Positions 51,584-60,844 of a DNA stretch of 64,000 nt are shown piece after piece. Where the stretch lies: contig CAYXPY010000006.1 of the NCBI GenBank assembly GCA_964467345.1, positions 1 to 64,000 on the forward strand, in the 5' to 3' direction. Made by a program: the position numbers and the translations under genes. Within the stretch, counting starts at the first letter, position 1. Each line of letters starts with the position of its first letter. This stretch comes from SM1-50 sp964467345 (lineage in GTDB: Archaea > Thermoplasmatota > E2 > DHVEG-1). The notes below the pieces were generated by a model, which searched no databases, was not told the DNA's origin, and worked only from the letters and a program-made list of their open reading frames with translations.

Positions 51584-53158
51584 CTATTCAACCGTTAGAT
51601 GCCAAATCTCCCCGGATCGTAAGAAGGATCCAATAAAACGTGTCGTCACCACATAGATCTCCCCGTTTTCATCCTCCCCGAAACCAAAGACGAACCGTTT
51701 CAAAGGTTTCTCATTTGCCAAAGAGAATTCGAATCGTTCCCATACGCCTGGCTCGATCTCAGCGAGATAATACAGCTTCCCATCAGGTTTTGTAAACTGT
51801 GTGCTCCAGTCGCCGAACACATATAATCCTATGAGCGACGATGACTGGGTGCCTCTATAGACATACCCCCCGATGATCGAACGTCCTACGAAATGACTGT
51901 ACTCATGGATCGGAGGCTTAAGCGTCTCGATACTGATGTTCAGATATTCCGCTAACTCCGGGTCATAGGGATGTGTCCCCTCAAGGATCCGCCATCCATA
52001 GTTCCCTCCGCTTTCCACGATATCGATTTCTTCCCATTCGTCCTGGCCTACGTCTGCGACATACAGCGCTCCAGTGAGCTGATCAAATGAGAATCGATAT
52101 GGGTTGCGGAAACCATATGCGTAGATTTCGTCAAGGCCCTGGGTTCCGACGAAAGGATTGTCTGGTGGAATCGCATATGGTGTGTCTCCATCAACATCAA
52201 TTCGAAGGATTTTACCAAGGAGCGTACTGGTATTCTGTCCGTTCCCGATGTCTCCATGCAGATCACCAGCTCCACCACCATCGCCCACCCCGATATACAA
52301 GTATCCATCTGGTCCGAATGCCAGCTGACCACCGTTATGGTTTGCCTCTGGTTGGTCGATACGAAGGATGATGTTCTCCGAAGACGGGTCCGCGATGTTG
52401 GGATCCTCAGCTGAGACCGTGTACTCTGCGATGATACTTTCATGGTCTACCCCTTCTGCGGTTTTTGGTCCACTGTAGTATACGAAGAACCGACCGTTGG
52501 TCTCATACTCTGGATGAAACGCAAGACCAAGCAGCCCTCGTTCATCATAGAGTAAGTTGAGCTTGACCATCTTGCTTGTCAGATCTAAAAAAGGTGGCGA
52601 AACCTGGATTTCCCCGTCGTCAATGACATAGATGATCCCGGGTTGGTCTGCCACAAAGAGACGGTTTGTTCCATCTCCTGCGACGGTAAGCATTGTTGGC
52701 GCCTTCATGCCCGCGGCAACCAATTCTACTGTCGCGGTTAGTGCGTTGCTATCACCAGGGATAAGCTGGGTAAATAGACCACGCAGACGTGCCCGAATGG
52801 TTCTTACATCCTCGATACCTTCTGATGCATTTGCGGTGACCGTAATAGTTGTCTTCCCAAAACCAAACACAAAGGGGACTTTGATTCCCACCACGTTTCC
52901 TGGGCGTATTAAGGAAATCGCCCCTTCTGTTTTTTTACCAAAAACTATAAGACCACCATCAAGGTCGATATTCCAGGATATATTCGTCAAATTCACTATT
53001 CCCTGGTTACGGATCACAGCCTGGATACCCAGACCTCCCGTGATAGCCTCTACTTCAATGGCTAGCGATGGTAAAGAACTCACCTCTCTTCTGTCGTCTA
53101 TGTGTAAACCAGTTGCATATAGACTTGGGGCTAAGAGCAATAAACAGCTTACGATCAC
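51584..53158 (-). CDS. Secreted PQQ-type glucose/sorbosone dehydrogenase-like protein
   Basis: The six-bladed propeller of soluble quinoprotein sugar dehydrogenases begins around residue 155: TVAGDGTNRLFVADQPGI, DERGLLGLAFHPEYETNG, NHNGGQLAFGPDGYLYIG, GKILRIDVDGDTPYAIPPDN, YGFRNPYRFSFD and GGNYGWRILEG. A signal peptide and an N-terminal Ig-like domain precede it. PQQ synthesis genes are not in view, so sugar oxidation is not certain. The annotated GTG start at 53158 gives a signal peptide without basic residues; GGAGG at 53184-53188 is followed by in-frame ATT codons that would add IIRRKN, so an ATT start is possible. Confidence 0.85.
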   Translation of the reverse strand: MIVSCLLLLAPSLYATGLHIDDRREVSSLPSLAIEVEAITGGLGIQAVIRNQGIVNLTNISWNIDLDGGLIVFGKKTEGAISLIRPGNVVGIKVPFVFGFGKTTITVTANASEGIEDVRTIRARLRGLFTQLIPGDSNALTATVELVAAGMKAPTMLTVAGDGTNRLFVADQPGIIYVIDDGEIQVSPPFLDLTSKMVKLNLLYDERGLLGLAFHPEYETNGRFFVYYSGPKTAEGVDHESIIAEYTVSAEDPNIADPSSENIILRIDQPEANHNGGQLAFGPDGYLYIGVGDGGGAGDLHGDIGNGQNTSTLLGKILRIDVDGDTPYAIPPDNPFVGTQGLDEIYAYGFRNPYRFSFDQLTGALYVADVGQDEWEEIDIVESGGNYGWRILEGTHPYDPELAEYLNISIETLKPPIHEYSHFVGRSIIGGYVYRGTQSSSLIGLYVFGDWSTQFTKPDGKLYYLAEIEPGVWERFEFSLANEKPLKRFVFGFGEDENGEIYVVTTRFIGSFLRSGEIWHLTVE

Positions 53159-53183
53159 AATATTTTTTCTTCGAATAATATAA

Positions 53184-53188
53184 CCTCC
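53184..53188 (-). promoter_or_regulatory. Ribosome binding site that points to a non-canonical start
   Basis: GGAGG on the minus strand lies 4 or 7 bases before in-frame ATT codons (53179 and 53176), but 25 bases before the GTG at 53158. No ATG, GTG or TTG in this frame lies between. Confidence 0.5.
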
Positions 53189-53335
53189 TTCAATTGGTCA
53201 TTACATAGATAAGAAATACCATATAAAGATTGTGGTTAGACAAATAAATAAAAAAAATGAAATTTATTTTCGATAACCTCAACATTTAAATACCAAAGAA
53301 CTTTTGTAAACATGTAATCCCGGGGAGTCATCGTA

Positions 53336-54244
53336 GTGAAACTCGTTTACCTGTGGCAGATAGTAAAATTAGCACGAATGCCGATTGTTCTGGCAGTGAT
53401 ACCGATTTTCCTTATCGGTGTCTTGTTCGCACTTCGTTCTGGAGTGTCCTTTTCTCTTGTCAATTTCCTCTGGGGTTTTAGCATCTTATTTATCATTGAG
53501 ATAGCAGCGTCCTTTGCAAACGATTTCTATGATTACGACGCGGATAAACACAACAGACAATTTGGTTTCTCTGGCGGGAGTGGAGTCTTACTCGAATATC
53601 CAGAACTGCTCCCATTTGCAAAATGGGCATCAGTCATGATGTTTATCCTTGCCCTCATCTTAACAGGTTTGTTTATCGTTGTCGCATCACTGCCTCTTTG
53701 GGTCATCGCTTATATCGGTGTTGCCGTGTTTTTTTGTTGGTTTTACACCGCACCGCCACTTCGTCTTGTATATAGAGGTCTTGGTGAAATACCTCATCTA
53801 TTCGCAGGAATCATGTTCCCTGGATGGGGGTATCTTATCCTGACTGGGACTATCACATCTGATCTCCTCATTTTTGCAATCCCCTTTGGGTTTCTTGGTC
53901 TAACAGTGATACTGAATTTTGAGATACCTGACAGGGAAGCCGATATCCATGGGGGGAAACGAAATCTCGTCGTGATGAAAGGTCGGTATTTTTCTTTTCT
54001 CATAATTTTTTTATTTTATCTGGTTACTTTTCTTTATTTTTTTATTCTCGCAGTCTTTGGCTGGTTTAATGATATCATCAATCCATGGGTGATTACAATT
54101 CTTGCGTTTCTCCCTGTATCCCTCTCTTTTATCGCTATCATTAAAAAATCTATACAACAAGATATCGCAACAAAATACGCCATACGAAATGCGATCGCTG
54201 GCTTTCTTTCGTCGTTTCTAATAATGGCATCCCTTTTATTTTAA
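53336..54244 (+). CDS. UbiA family prenyltransferase
   Basis: The two Asp-rich motifs of UbiA enzymes are present: ANDFYDYDADKHNRQ and IPDREADIHGGKRNL. About eight membrane segments fill the 302 residues. The start is GTG at 53336 with GGGGAG upstream. Known substrates include geranylgeranyl-glycerol phosphate, quinone precursors, heme and lycopene (elongase). The neighbourhood of lycopene cyclase and crtI and crtB suggests a carotenoid role such as lycopene elongation, but a quinone or lipid role cannot be excluded. Confidence 0.88.
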   Translation: MKLVYLWQIVKLARMPIVLAVIPIFLIGVLFALRSGVSFSLVNFLWGFSILFIIEIAASFANDFYDYDADKHNRQFGFSGGSGVLLEYPELLPFAKWASVMMFILALILTGLFIVVASLPLWVIAYIGVAVFFCWFYTAPPLRLVYRGLGEIPHLFAGIMFPGWGYLILTGTITSDLLIFAIPFGFLGLTVILNFEIPDREADIHGGKRNLVVMKGRYFSFLIIFLFYLVTFLYFFILAVFGWFNDIINPWVITILAFLPVSLSFIAIIKKSIQQDIATKYAIRNAIAGFLSSFLIMASLLF

Positions 54245-54394
54245 CTGAAAACCTTGAGATATTGAATGTGTAACACATTTTTAGGGAATCTATATAAATA
54301 TCTTTTGTAAAATTTATTTAAAGAGATCTTTTATTCCTAAAATATGGGAGTTATCTCCTAGAATAGAATCATCATGATTAAAGGGGAGTAAAGA

Positions 54395-55213
54395 ATGAAA
54401 AAAAGAACTGCAATAGTCTTGGCAATAATGCTGCTGCTCTCAAGCTTTGTCGTTGTAGGGACCACACAATCTCATCAATTAAATGACGATACTATTGAAA
54501 TGAAACATGAGATTCAACCATGGTCAACACTCCAATCAGACGATGACATTACGATATCCTTTTCAAAGGCCCCATTGTCCTTAGGAGTAAATATTGAAAT
54601 ACAAAACAACGGAAATGAGACCTATCAAGACGTACAATGGAGTTTTCGAGCAAAACCACAGATCTCTGGAACCGGGCTTATTTACAAAGACCAGATACGA
54701 TCCGGGGTGATTGACCAACTTGGTTCCAATGAGCTGGTGACAATTCCCTTACGACCTTTGAAGGGGCAAACTTCGAGTCCTTTTGGGCTTGGGTTGTTCT
54801 ATTTTAACGCCTCGGTCAGCACCTCAGATGTCTTCTTCCGCTCTTCACAGCTGTGTTGGCTGGTGTTCTTTTTCATGGTTAATCTGAAACCAACCTACAT
54901 GGATATAGCGCCTGCAGAAGCATACAGCTTATATGAAAATGGGACTTTTAACCTCATCATCGATGTGGTTGGCTTGAATATCTATAGCCTTGGTCATCTC
55001 CCTGGCGCTGTGAATTATGTCTGGGCTGATGGGACATTAAATCAGACGATCCCCACTCTTGACAAAAACCTAACCTATCTTGTCTACTGTCACACCGATC
55101 CACCTTCCACCGCAAGTGCTCAAGCGTTGGTCAATGCAGGGTTTTCCAAAGTCTATCGATTAGAAGGAAATTATCGAGCCTGGGTTGATGCAGGCTACCC
55201 TACAGAAACCTAA
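54395..55213 (+). CDS. Secreted rhodanese-domain protein
   Basis: A signal peptide (TAIVLAIMLLLSSFVVVGT) precedes an Ig-like domain of about 130 residues and a C-terminal rhodanese domain: PAEAYSLYENGTFNLIIDVV, LGHLPGAVNYVW, LTYLVYCHTDPPSTASAQAL, VYRLEGNYRAWVDAGYP. The Cys of VYCHTDPPS is at the catalytic position, so sulfur transfer is possible outside the cell, although many such secreted domains may serve as phosphate- or ligand-binding modules. A ribosome binding site GGGGAG lies before the ATG. It sits between the UbiA and lycopene cyclase genes. Confidence 0.82.
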   Translation: MKKRTAIVLAIMLLLSSFVVVGTTQSHQLNDDTIEMKHEIQPWSTLQSDDDITISFSKAPLSLGVNIEIQNNGNETYQDVQWSFRAKPQISGTGLIYKDQIRSGVIDQLGSNELVTIPLRPLKGQTSSPFGLGLFYFNASVSTSDVFFRSSQLCWLVFFFMVNLKPTYMDIAPAEAYSLYENGTFNLIIDVVGLNIYSLGHLPGAVNYVWADGTLNQTIPTLDKNLTYLVYCHTDPPSTASAQALVNAGFSKVYRLEGNYRAWVDAGYPTET

Positions 55214-55319
55214 ACACACCTTCCTTATCCCCTTCTTTATGCACCGTAACAAATAAAGTCACATAATCTTCTTAAACCACTGTAGTATACGACTAACAAG
55301 GTTTGAAAGCGGGAGACAT

Positions 55320-56039
55320 ATGATTATCAACTATCTTATCTTAGACATCCTTATAATCTTATTTCCGTTCTTACTTTCATTTAAGTGGAAATTTGCTTAT
55401 TATCGGTACTACAAGGCATTGTTCCCTGCGATTGCTATCGTAGGCACTGGCTATATCATCTGGGATGCGATTGTCACGGCGCGAGGAGACTGGTGGTTCA
55501 ACTATGAGTATCTCTCGGGAATCACCATCATCGGACTACCTCTTGAAGAGATCTTATTCTTCATTGTTGTCCCCTATTCCTGTATATTCATCTATGAGAA
55601 CCTTGAGTATTTCTTTCCTGATAAAAAAATAAGATTCAACAAGATCTTCTATGTTGTTTTGATCGTATTGTTCGTTATCGGTGGACTTGCCTTCTATCAT
55701 CAGGACTATACGATCCTTGCTCTGATGTCGTGTGCGTTCTTTTTCCTAGTAGCACTTTGGCGTTCCCCAGACATCCTGCAATCCCGGAACTACTGGCTCT
55801 ACATCGGGATTTCGATGATTCCCTTCATCATTTTCAATTATCTCTTGACCTCCATTCCGATCGTTCTGTATAATCCAGCGGCCATATGGGGTGGCGATGG
55901 TCTTTGGAACGGACGGTTCTTCACCATTCCTCTTGAGGATTTCTTTTACAATTACTCGATGCTGTCCTTTTATCTCCTCGTATACGTATATTTCAAAAAA
56001 CGATGGATATCCAATAAAAAAGATAATTCTCACAGGTGA
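55320..56039 (+). CDS. crtYcd: Lycopene beta-cyclase, fused CrtYc-CrtYd type
   Basis: The membrane cyclase closes beta rings on lycopene to give beta-carotene. Both halves keep the diagnostic acidic motif: GLPLEEILFFIVVPYSCIFI in the first and IPLEDFFYNYSML in the second. Membrane segments cover the 239 residues. GGGAG precedes the ATG by 6 bases. It is a single-gene fusion of the two subunits that are separate in some Gram-positive bacteria, the form common in archaea. crtI follows after about 75 bases. Confidence 0.9.
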   Translation: MIINYLILDILIILFPFLLSFKWKFAYYRYYKALFPAIAIVGTGYIIWDAIVTARGDWWFNYEYLSGITIIGLPLEEILFFIVVPYSCIFIYENLEYFFPDKKIRFNKIFYVVLIVLFVIGGLAFYHQDYTILALMSCAFFFLVALWRSPDILQSRNYWLYIGISMIPFIIFNYLLTSIPIVLYNPAAIWGGDGLWNGRFFTIPLEDFFYNYSMLSFYLLVYVYFKKRWISNKKDNSHR

Positions 56040-56115
56040 TACAACTTGTTTATGATTCTATATGATGTAATCATAAAATATTTATGCTATTACACATTCG
56101 TTGATAAAAAAAGGG

Positions 56116-57603
56116 ATGAACGTGGCTGAAAAAAAAATCATCATCATCGGTGCTGGATTCGGTGGCATGTCTCTTGGGGCACTGCTTGCCAAGGAAGGAC
56201 ATCAGGTAACCATCCTTGAAAAAAACGACCAGCCAGGGGGACGAGCGATCGTTTGGAAAGAAAAAGGATTCGTCTTCGACATGGGACCGTCCTGGTACCT
56301 CATGCCTGATGTGTTTGATAAATTCTTTGCGGAATTTGGGAAAAAACCAGATGATTATTACAAGCTTGTCCGACTCAATCCCGCGTACCGAGTGTTTTTC
56401 AGCAAAGATGAAATCGTTGATGTGTCACCTGACCTTGAACAGAACCTGCAGCTCTTCGAACGCTACCAGAAAGGAGGACGTGAACAACTAAAAAGATATC
56501 TTGCTGCAGCTGAGTATCAGTATCAAATTGCGATGAATGAGTTCATCTACAAGGAATACCGCCATCTCTGGGATTTCTTCAGCCTCCGACTGCTGCTTAA
56601 GGGCAGCAAACTGCATATCTTCACCAGCCTGGATGAATACGCCAAACGGTACATCACCGATCCCAAGATGCGGAAAATACTGGAATACACGATGGTGTTC
56701 CTTGGTGGGACACCCTTTGATACCCCTGCCTTGTATTCCCTGATGTCCCATGTCGACTTCAACTTAGGCGTCTGGTACCCCGATGGCGGATTTGGGGCGC
56801 TTGCAAAGGGATTTGAACGACTCGCTACCGAACAAGGTGTGGTTTTTGAGTATAACGCTGAGGTGGAAAAGATAACTGTCAGTGGCAATCGTGTCACCGG
56901 TGTGAAAACTGCAAAAGGCGACATGGCTGCTGATGTTGTGATCGCCAACGCTGATTACCCGTACGTCGAAACCCATCTGTTGGAAAAACAATATCAAACC
57001 TATCCTGAGGAGTACTGGAACAAAAAAGCTATCGCTCCCTCAGCTCTCCTGATGTATCTTGGGGTGAAAGGAAAAATCAAGGCGTTTGCACATCATAACC
57101 TATATTTCGCGCCTCAATGGGAGGACCATTTCAACACCATCTTCCATGACCCCCGATGGCCGCAGGACCCCTCCTACTATGTCAGCTGTCCATCGAAAAC
57201 CGACCCAACCGTGGCACCCGCCCAGGACGAAAACATTTTCATCCTCATCCCGGTAGCAGCAGGTCTACCAGACACGCAAGAAACCCGGGAGAAATATTTC
57301 ACGAAAGTCATGGACCATCTCGAGGAACTCACTGGGGAAAACATCAAGGACAGACTGATAGTGAAACGACTGTTCGCACATCAAGATTTCACACAACAAT
57401 ATCATGCGTACAAAGGCACTGCTCTTGGTCTGGCACATACCTTAGGGCAGACCGCAATCTTCCGCTCCTCCCATAAGAGTAAAAAAGTAAAAGGGCTGTA
57501 TTACACCGGACACTACACACACCCAGGCATTGGAGTGCCTATGGTTATCATCTCCTCCCAAATCGTGGCTTCGGAGATAAGGAACGCATATGATCATCGA
57601 TAA
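56116..57603 (+). CDS. crtI: Phytoene desaturase
   Basis: CrtI desaturates phytoene stepwise to lycopene using FAD. The FAD site is IIIIGAGFGGMSLGALLA, then VTILEKNDQPGGRA; SWYLMPDVFDKFF and the long amine-oxidase-like core follow, and the C-terminus YYTGHYTHPGIGVPMVI is the carotenoid desaturase signature. The length is normal, about 495 residues. The ATG at 56116 directly follows AAAGGG; a GTG at 56122 has better spacing and may be the true start. A TATA-like AAATATTTATG lies about 35 bases upstream. It overlaps crtB by 14 bases. Confidence 0.95.
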   Translation: MNVAEKKIIIIGAGFGGMSLGALLAKEGHQVTILEKNDQPGGRAIVWKEKGFVFDMGPSWYLMPDVFDKFFAEFGKKPDDYYKLVRLNPAYRVFFSKDEIVDVSPDLEQNLQLFERYQKGGREQLKRYLAAAEYQYQIAMNEFIYKEYRHLWDFFSLRLLLKGSKLHIFTSLDEYAKRYITDPKMRKILEYTMVFLGGTPFDTPALYSLMSHVDFNLGVWYPDGGFGALAKGFERLATEQGVVFEYNAEVEKITVSGNRVTGVKTAKGDMAADVVIANADYPYVETHLLEKQYQTYPEEYWNKKAIAPSALLMYLGVKGKIKAFAHHNLYFAPQWEDHFNTIFHDPRWPQDPSYYVSCPSKTDPTVAPAQDENIFILIPVAAGLPDTQETREKYFTKVMDHLEELTGENIKDRLIVKRLFAHQDFTQQYHAYKGTALGLAHTLGQTAIFRSSHKSKKVKGLYYTGHYTHPGIGVPMVIISSQIVASEIRNAYDHR

Positions 57604-58483
57604 AACGTTCTTCTCTATCTTTCGCAAAGGAAGTCGTACCTACTTCTACAGTAGCATTTTTTTTCCAATGCACATACGACGAGAAGTATTCATCCTGTAT
57701 GGGTTTGTCAGGAAAACCGATAATTACGTTGATGTCATCCCACAGGACCGTGACGGATTCTATGAGTTCAAAGAGAAATATTATCAGGCAAAACAAGGTA
57801 AAGAGACAGGAGATATCGTTATTGATTCGTTCGTCCGTTTAGCAGAAAAAAAGAAATTTCAGGATGAATGGATCGAGGCGTTCCTCCATTCCATGGAGAT
57901 GGATTTAACAAAGAAACGCTATGAGACCATCGATGAGGTGCTAGAGTATATCTACGGTTCTGCGGAAGTCATTGGTCTGATGATGGCAAAAATCATCGGA
58001 CTGCCAAAAGAATCCTTCGAGCATGCCAAATACCTCGGACGAGCGATGCAATACATTAACTTCATCAGGGATATCGCCGAGGACCTGGATCTTGGACGGG
58101 TCTATTTCCCTCAAACTGATTTACGGAAACACGGACTGGCGAACCTCACCTATGACCATGTCAAAGACCATCCGGATCGATTCACGAATTTTCTTCAGAC
58201 CCAGCTTGATCGGTACTGCCACTGGCAGGAGCATGCAGAGGAAGGATACCACTTCATCCCGAAACGATACCTGATATCCATCAAAACCGCATCGGAGATG
58301 TATCATTGGACCGCTGAACAAATCTCAAACCATCCCTTTATCGTCTATGACATGAAAGTAAAACCTATGATATCAAAAATCCTTCTTACGGTGGTTTCCA
58401 ATCTCATCGATACCATGGGAACAAAATTCGGGACCTCCTTTTGTGTTGAAGCAACCCACGAAAAACATGATTCTTCAGAGTAG
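57590..58483 (+). CDS. crtB: Phytoene synthase
   Basis: CrtB condenses two geranylgeranyl diphosphates to phytoene. The two Asp-rich motifs are DNYVD (residues about 44-48) and RDIAEDLDLGRVYFP; YGSAEVIGLMMAKIIG lies between them. Length 297, soluble or membrane-associated. It overlaps the crtI 3' end, and the next gene starts 6 bases after its stop, so crtI-crtB-DUF523-uvsE form one transcription unit. With the cyclase and CrtZ the set can make zeaxanthin. Confidence 0.95.
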   Translation: MIIDKTFFSIFRKGSRTYFYSSIFFPMHIRREVFILYGFVRKTDNYVDVIPQDRDGFYEFKEKYYQAKQGKETGDIVIDSFVRLAEKKKFQDEWIEAFLHSMEMDLTKKRYETIDEVLEYIYGSAEVIGLMMAKIIGLPKESFEHAKYLGRAMQYINFIRDIAEDLDLGRVYFPQTDLRKHGLANLTYDHVKDHPDRFTNFLQTQLDRYCHWQEHAEEGYHFIPKRYLISIKTASEMYHWTAEQISNHPFIVYDMKVKPMISKILLTVVSNLIDTMGTKFGTSFCVEATHEKHDSSE

Positions 58484-58488
58484 TTTCT

Positions 58489-59469
58489 ATGAATGGATTT
58501 GTCAAACCTCGCATCGTAATCAGTAAATGTATCGAATTCGAATTTTGTCGATATAATGGCCAGATAATCCGTAGTGACATCGTCAGTACGATGAAACCAC
58601 ATGTTGAGTTCCTCCCGATATGCCCTGAGGTAGAAATTGGACTAGGTATACCCCGAGACCCTATCCGTATCATTGAAAAACAATCGAAAAAATATCTTGT
58701 TCAACCAACTACTGGCCGTGACGTCTCTGAAGATATGAAGAGGTTTACGGAGCGATTTCTTATTAGCCAAAAAGATATCGATGGTTTTTTGTTAAAATCC
58801 CAATCCCCCTCCTGTGGGACCCGTGATGTGAAAATCTATCCTGCAATGACACCGTCTGCAGCAATCCGTCGAGAAGCAGGTTTTTTTGGTGACCACGTAC
58901 TTACAGATTTTCCTTTTTTGGCAATCGAAGATGAAATGCGTCTGCACAATCCAATCATACGAGAGCATTATTTTATGAAAATCTTTACGTTCGCTCGATT
59001 CCGCAGGATACAACAAGTTGGATTATTACAACCGCTACTTCGATTTCATACTGAAAATAAATTTTTACTAATGGCATACAGTCAAAAGGAGCTACGGAGT
59101 CTTGGCAACATCCTTGCCAACCAAGAAAAACAACCCTTACCTCGTGTCTTTTCAGAATACGAACAACATCTTCATACTGCATTTTCCAAAGCACCGCGGT
59201 ATACCTCTCAAATCAACGTCCTTAATCATGTGTTTGGGTATGTCTCACAGGACCTCAAAGAAAATGAAAAAAAGTTCTATGCAAGCCTTTTACAGAAATT
59301 CCGTGATGGTCAGATTCCTCTGAGTGTCCTGATAAACCTTGTGAGATCCTGGGTGATACGATTTGATCAACCGTATCTCCTCCCGCAGACCTTTTTCCAA
59401 CCCTATCCTGATGAGTTGTTCGATACTGAATCGATAAAAGCAAGCAACGTGAGAGATTTCTGGAAATGA
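58489..59469 (+). CDS. TudS-type DUF523 and YbgA-type DUF1722 fusion protein
   Basis: The N-terminal DUF523 (TudS) part has three likely cluster cysteines: KCIEFEFCRYNGQ, LPICPEVEIGLGIPRDP and SQSPSCGTRD. TudS removes sulfur from thiouracil with a [4Fe-4S] or [4Fe-5S] cluster. The C-terminal DUF1722 part is helical (FLLMAYSQKELRSLGNILAN; KFRDGQIPLSVLINLVRSWV). This fusion is often found beside photolyase genes. Here it overlaps uvsE by 4 bases and follows crtB, supporting a role in nucleobase damage or photodamage. Substrate inferred. Confidence 0.88.
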   Translation: MNGFVKPRIVISKCIEFEFCRYNGQIIRSDIVSTMKPHVEFLPICPEVEIGLGIPRDPIRIIEKQSKKYLVQPTTGRDVSEDMKRFTERFLISQKDIDGFLLKSQSPSCGTRDVKIYPAMTPSAAIRREAGFFGDHVLTDFPFLAIEDEMRLHNPIIREHYFMKIFTFARFRRIQQVGLLQPLLRFHTENKFLLMAYSQKELRSLGNILANQEKQPLPRVFSEYEQHLHTAFSKAPRYTSQINVLNHVFGYVSQDLKENEKKFYASLLQKFRDGQIPLSVLINLVRSWVIRFDQPYLLPQTFFQPYPDELFDTESIKASNVRDFWK

Positions 59470-60368
59470 AGATAGGATACCCCTGCATTAACCGCTCCCT
59501 TTCCTGCAAGGGAGACCGTACGTTCCGTTTACGCTCGTATTCAGAAGAAAGACTGCAGCAGACCATTCAAAATAACCTTGAGTGCTTGTTCCATATATTA
59601 CGATTCAATCTCGACCACGGGCTGCTCTTTTTCAGAATCTCCTCAGACCTCATTCCCTTCGCATCTCATCCTGTCTGTACGTTCCCCTGGCAGAGGGTGT
59701 TTCAAAAACGTTTCGAGGAAATCGGTCAGTTCATTATAAAAAACGACATGCGCATCTCGATGCATCCAGATCAATTCATCGTACTTAATACACCTAGGGA
59801 GGACGTCTTTCAACGCAGTGTCGCAGAGATAGCCTATCATGCCAACGTCCTTGACCTCATGGGCCTTGATACATCAGTAAAAATACAGCTTCATGTTGGT
59901 GGCGTCTATGGGGAGAAGCAAAAAAGCATGGATCGGTTTATCAGTCGGTATCGCTCATTAGATGCTACATTGAAGCATAGACTTGTTATCGAAAACGATG
60001 AAAAAAGCTACAGCATCAAGGATTGTCTCCTGATACATGAAAAAACCAAGATTCCGGTTCTTTTTGATTATTTTCATCATACCTTGCTTAATGATCATGA
60101 ATCCTTAAGCGACGTGTTAGAATCCTGTAAAAAAACCTGGAAACCAAAAGACGGGATCCCTATGGTCGATTATAGTTCACAGAAGCCTCAAATGAAAAAA
60201 GGATCACACGCAGAACATCTAAACAACCATGATTTTTCCAAGTTTGTTCATCAATCAAAACCATATGATTTCGATCTGATGTTGGAGATTAAAGATAAGG
60301 AGCATAGTGCAATTAAGGCACTCAAGATTCTACAATCTGATTACCGACTTGTCTCTCCAACAAAATAA
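59466..60368 (+). CDS. uvsE: UV damage endonuclease
   Basis: UvsE (UVDE) nicks DNA 5' to cyclobutane dimers and 6-4 photoproducts to start excision repair. The TIM-barrel metal site is visible: MKIGYPCINRSL start, FFRISSDLIPFASHP, MSMHPDQFIVLN-like motif (ISMHPDQFIVLNTPRED), KIQLHVGGVYGEK, VIENDEKSYS and PVLFDYFHHTLLND. The length, 300 residues, is normal. Its start lies in the stop of the DUF523/DUF1722 gene. UVDE is rare in archaea, so this supports light exposure and possible transfer from bacteria. Confidence 0.93.
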   Translation: MKIGYPCINRSLSCKGDRTFRLRSYSEERLQQTIQNNLECLFHILRFNLDHGLLFFRISSDLIPFASHPVCTFPWQRVFQKRFEEIGQFIIKNDMRISMHPDQFIVLNTPREDVFQRSVAEIAYHANVLDLMGLDTSVKIQLHVGGVYGEKQKSMDRFISRYRSLDATLKHRLVIENDEKSYSIKDCLLIHEKTKIPVLFDYFHHTLLNDHESLSDVLESCKKTWKPKDGIPMVDYSSQKPQMKKGSHAEHLNNHDFSKFVHQSKPYDFDLMLEIKDKEHSAIKALKILQSDYRLVSPTK

Positions 60369-60377
60369 GAGGTTCTT

Positions 60378-60833
60378 ATGAATGAAAATAATCTAAAGAA
60401 ACAGATATTGCAATTATTTGAACATCAGCGGTTCGCTGTGATTGCCACAGAGAGAAACGGTCAACCCTACACCCATCTTGTCGCTTTTACCTTCACCCCT
60501 GATTTACGCACACTCCTCTTTGCCACCAGACGGGACACACAAAAATACCTCAATATCAAAGAAAATCCATATGTCTCTGTTTTAATCGATAATCGTGAGA
60601 ACACTCCTTCTGATCTGTCTGAAGCGATAACGGTCAATGCCCAAGGGCTGGCAACGGAAACACCCGATCTGAGCAAAGCGTATCATAGATTATTGGTAGA
60701 AAAACACCCTGGTCTATCATCATTTTTCGATGATCCTGCTTGTGCTCTCATTGAAGTCCATGTCAGGACCTATCAGGTTGTTCAGAAATTCGAACACATA
60801 GATATCTTAAAAATACCAGATGAGAAAGCATAA
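60378..60833 (+). CDS. Pyridoxamine 5'-phosphate oxidase-like flavin-binding protein
   Basis: A split-barrel FMN/F420-binding fold protein of 151 residues: QRFAVIATERNGQPYTHLVA, LLFATRRDTQKYLNIKENPY and VSVLIDNRENTPSD match the PNPOx-like family. Such proteins reduce or hold flavins, F420 or heme. It starts 9 bases after uvsE, with GAGG 6 bases before the ATG, so it belongs to the same transcript. A redox or quinone-reductase role in stress is inferred only from context. Confidence 0.85.
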   Translation: MNENNLKKQILQLFEHQRFAVIATERNGQPYTHLVAFTFTPDLRTLLFATRRDTQKYLNIKENPYVSVLIDNRENTPSDLSEAITVNAQGLATETPDLSKAYHRLLVEKHPGLSSFFDDPACALIEVHVRTYQVVQKFEHIDILKIPDEKA

Positions 60834-60844
60834 TTCACTGCGGT

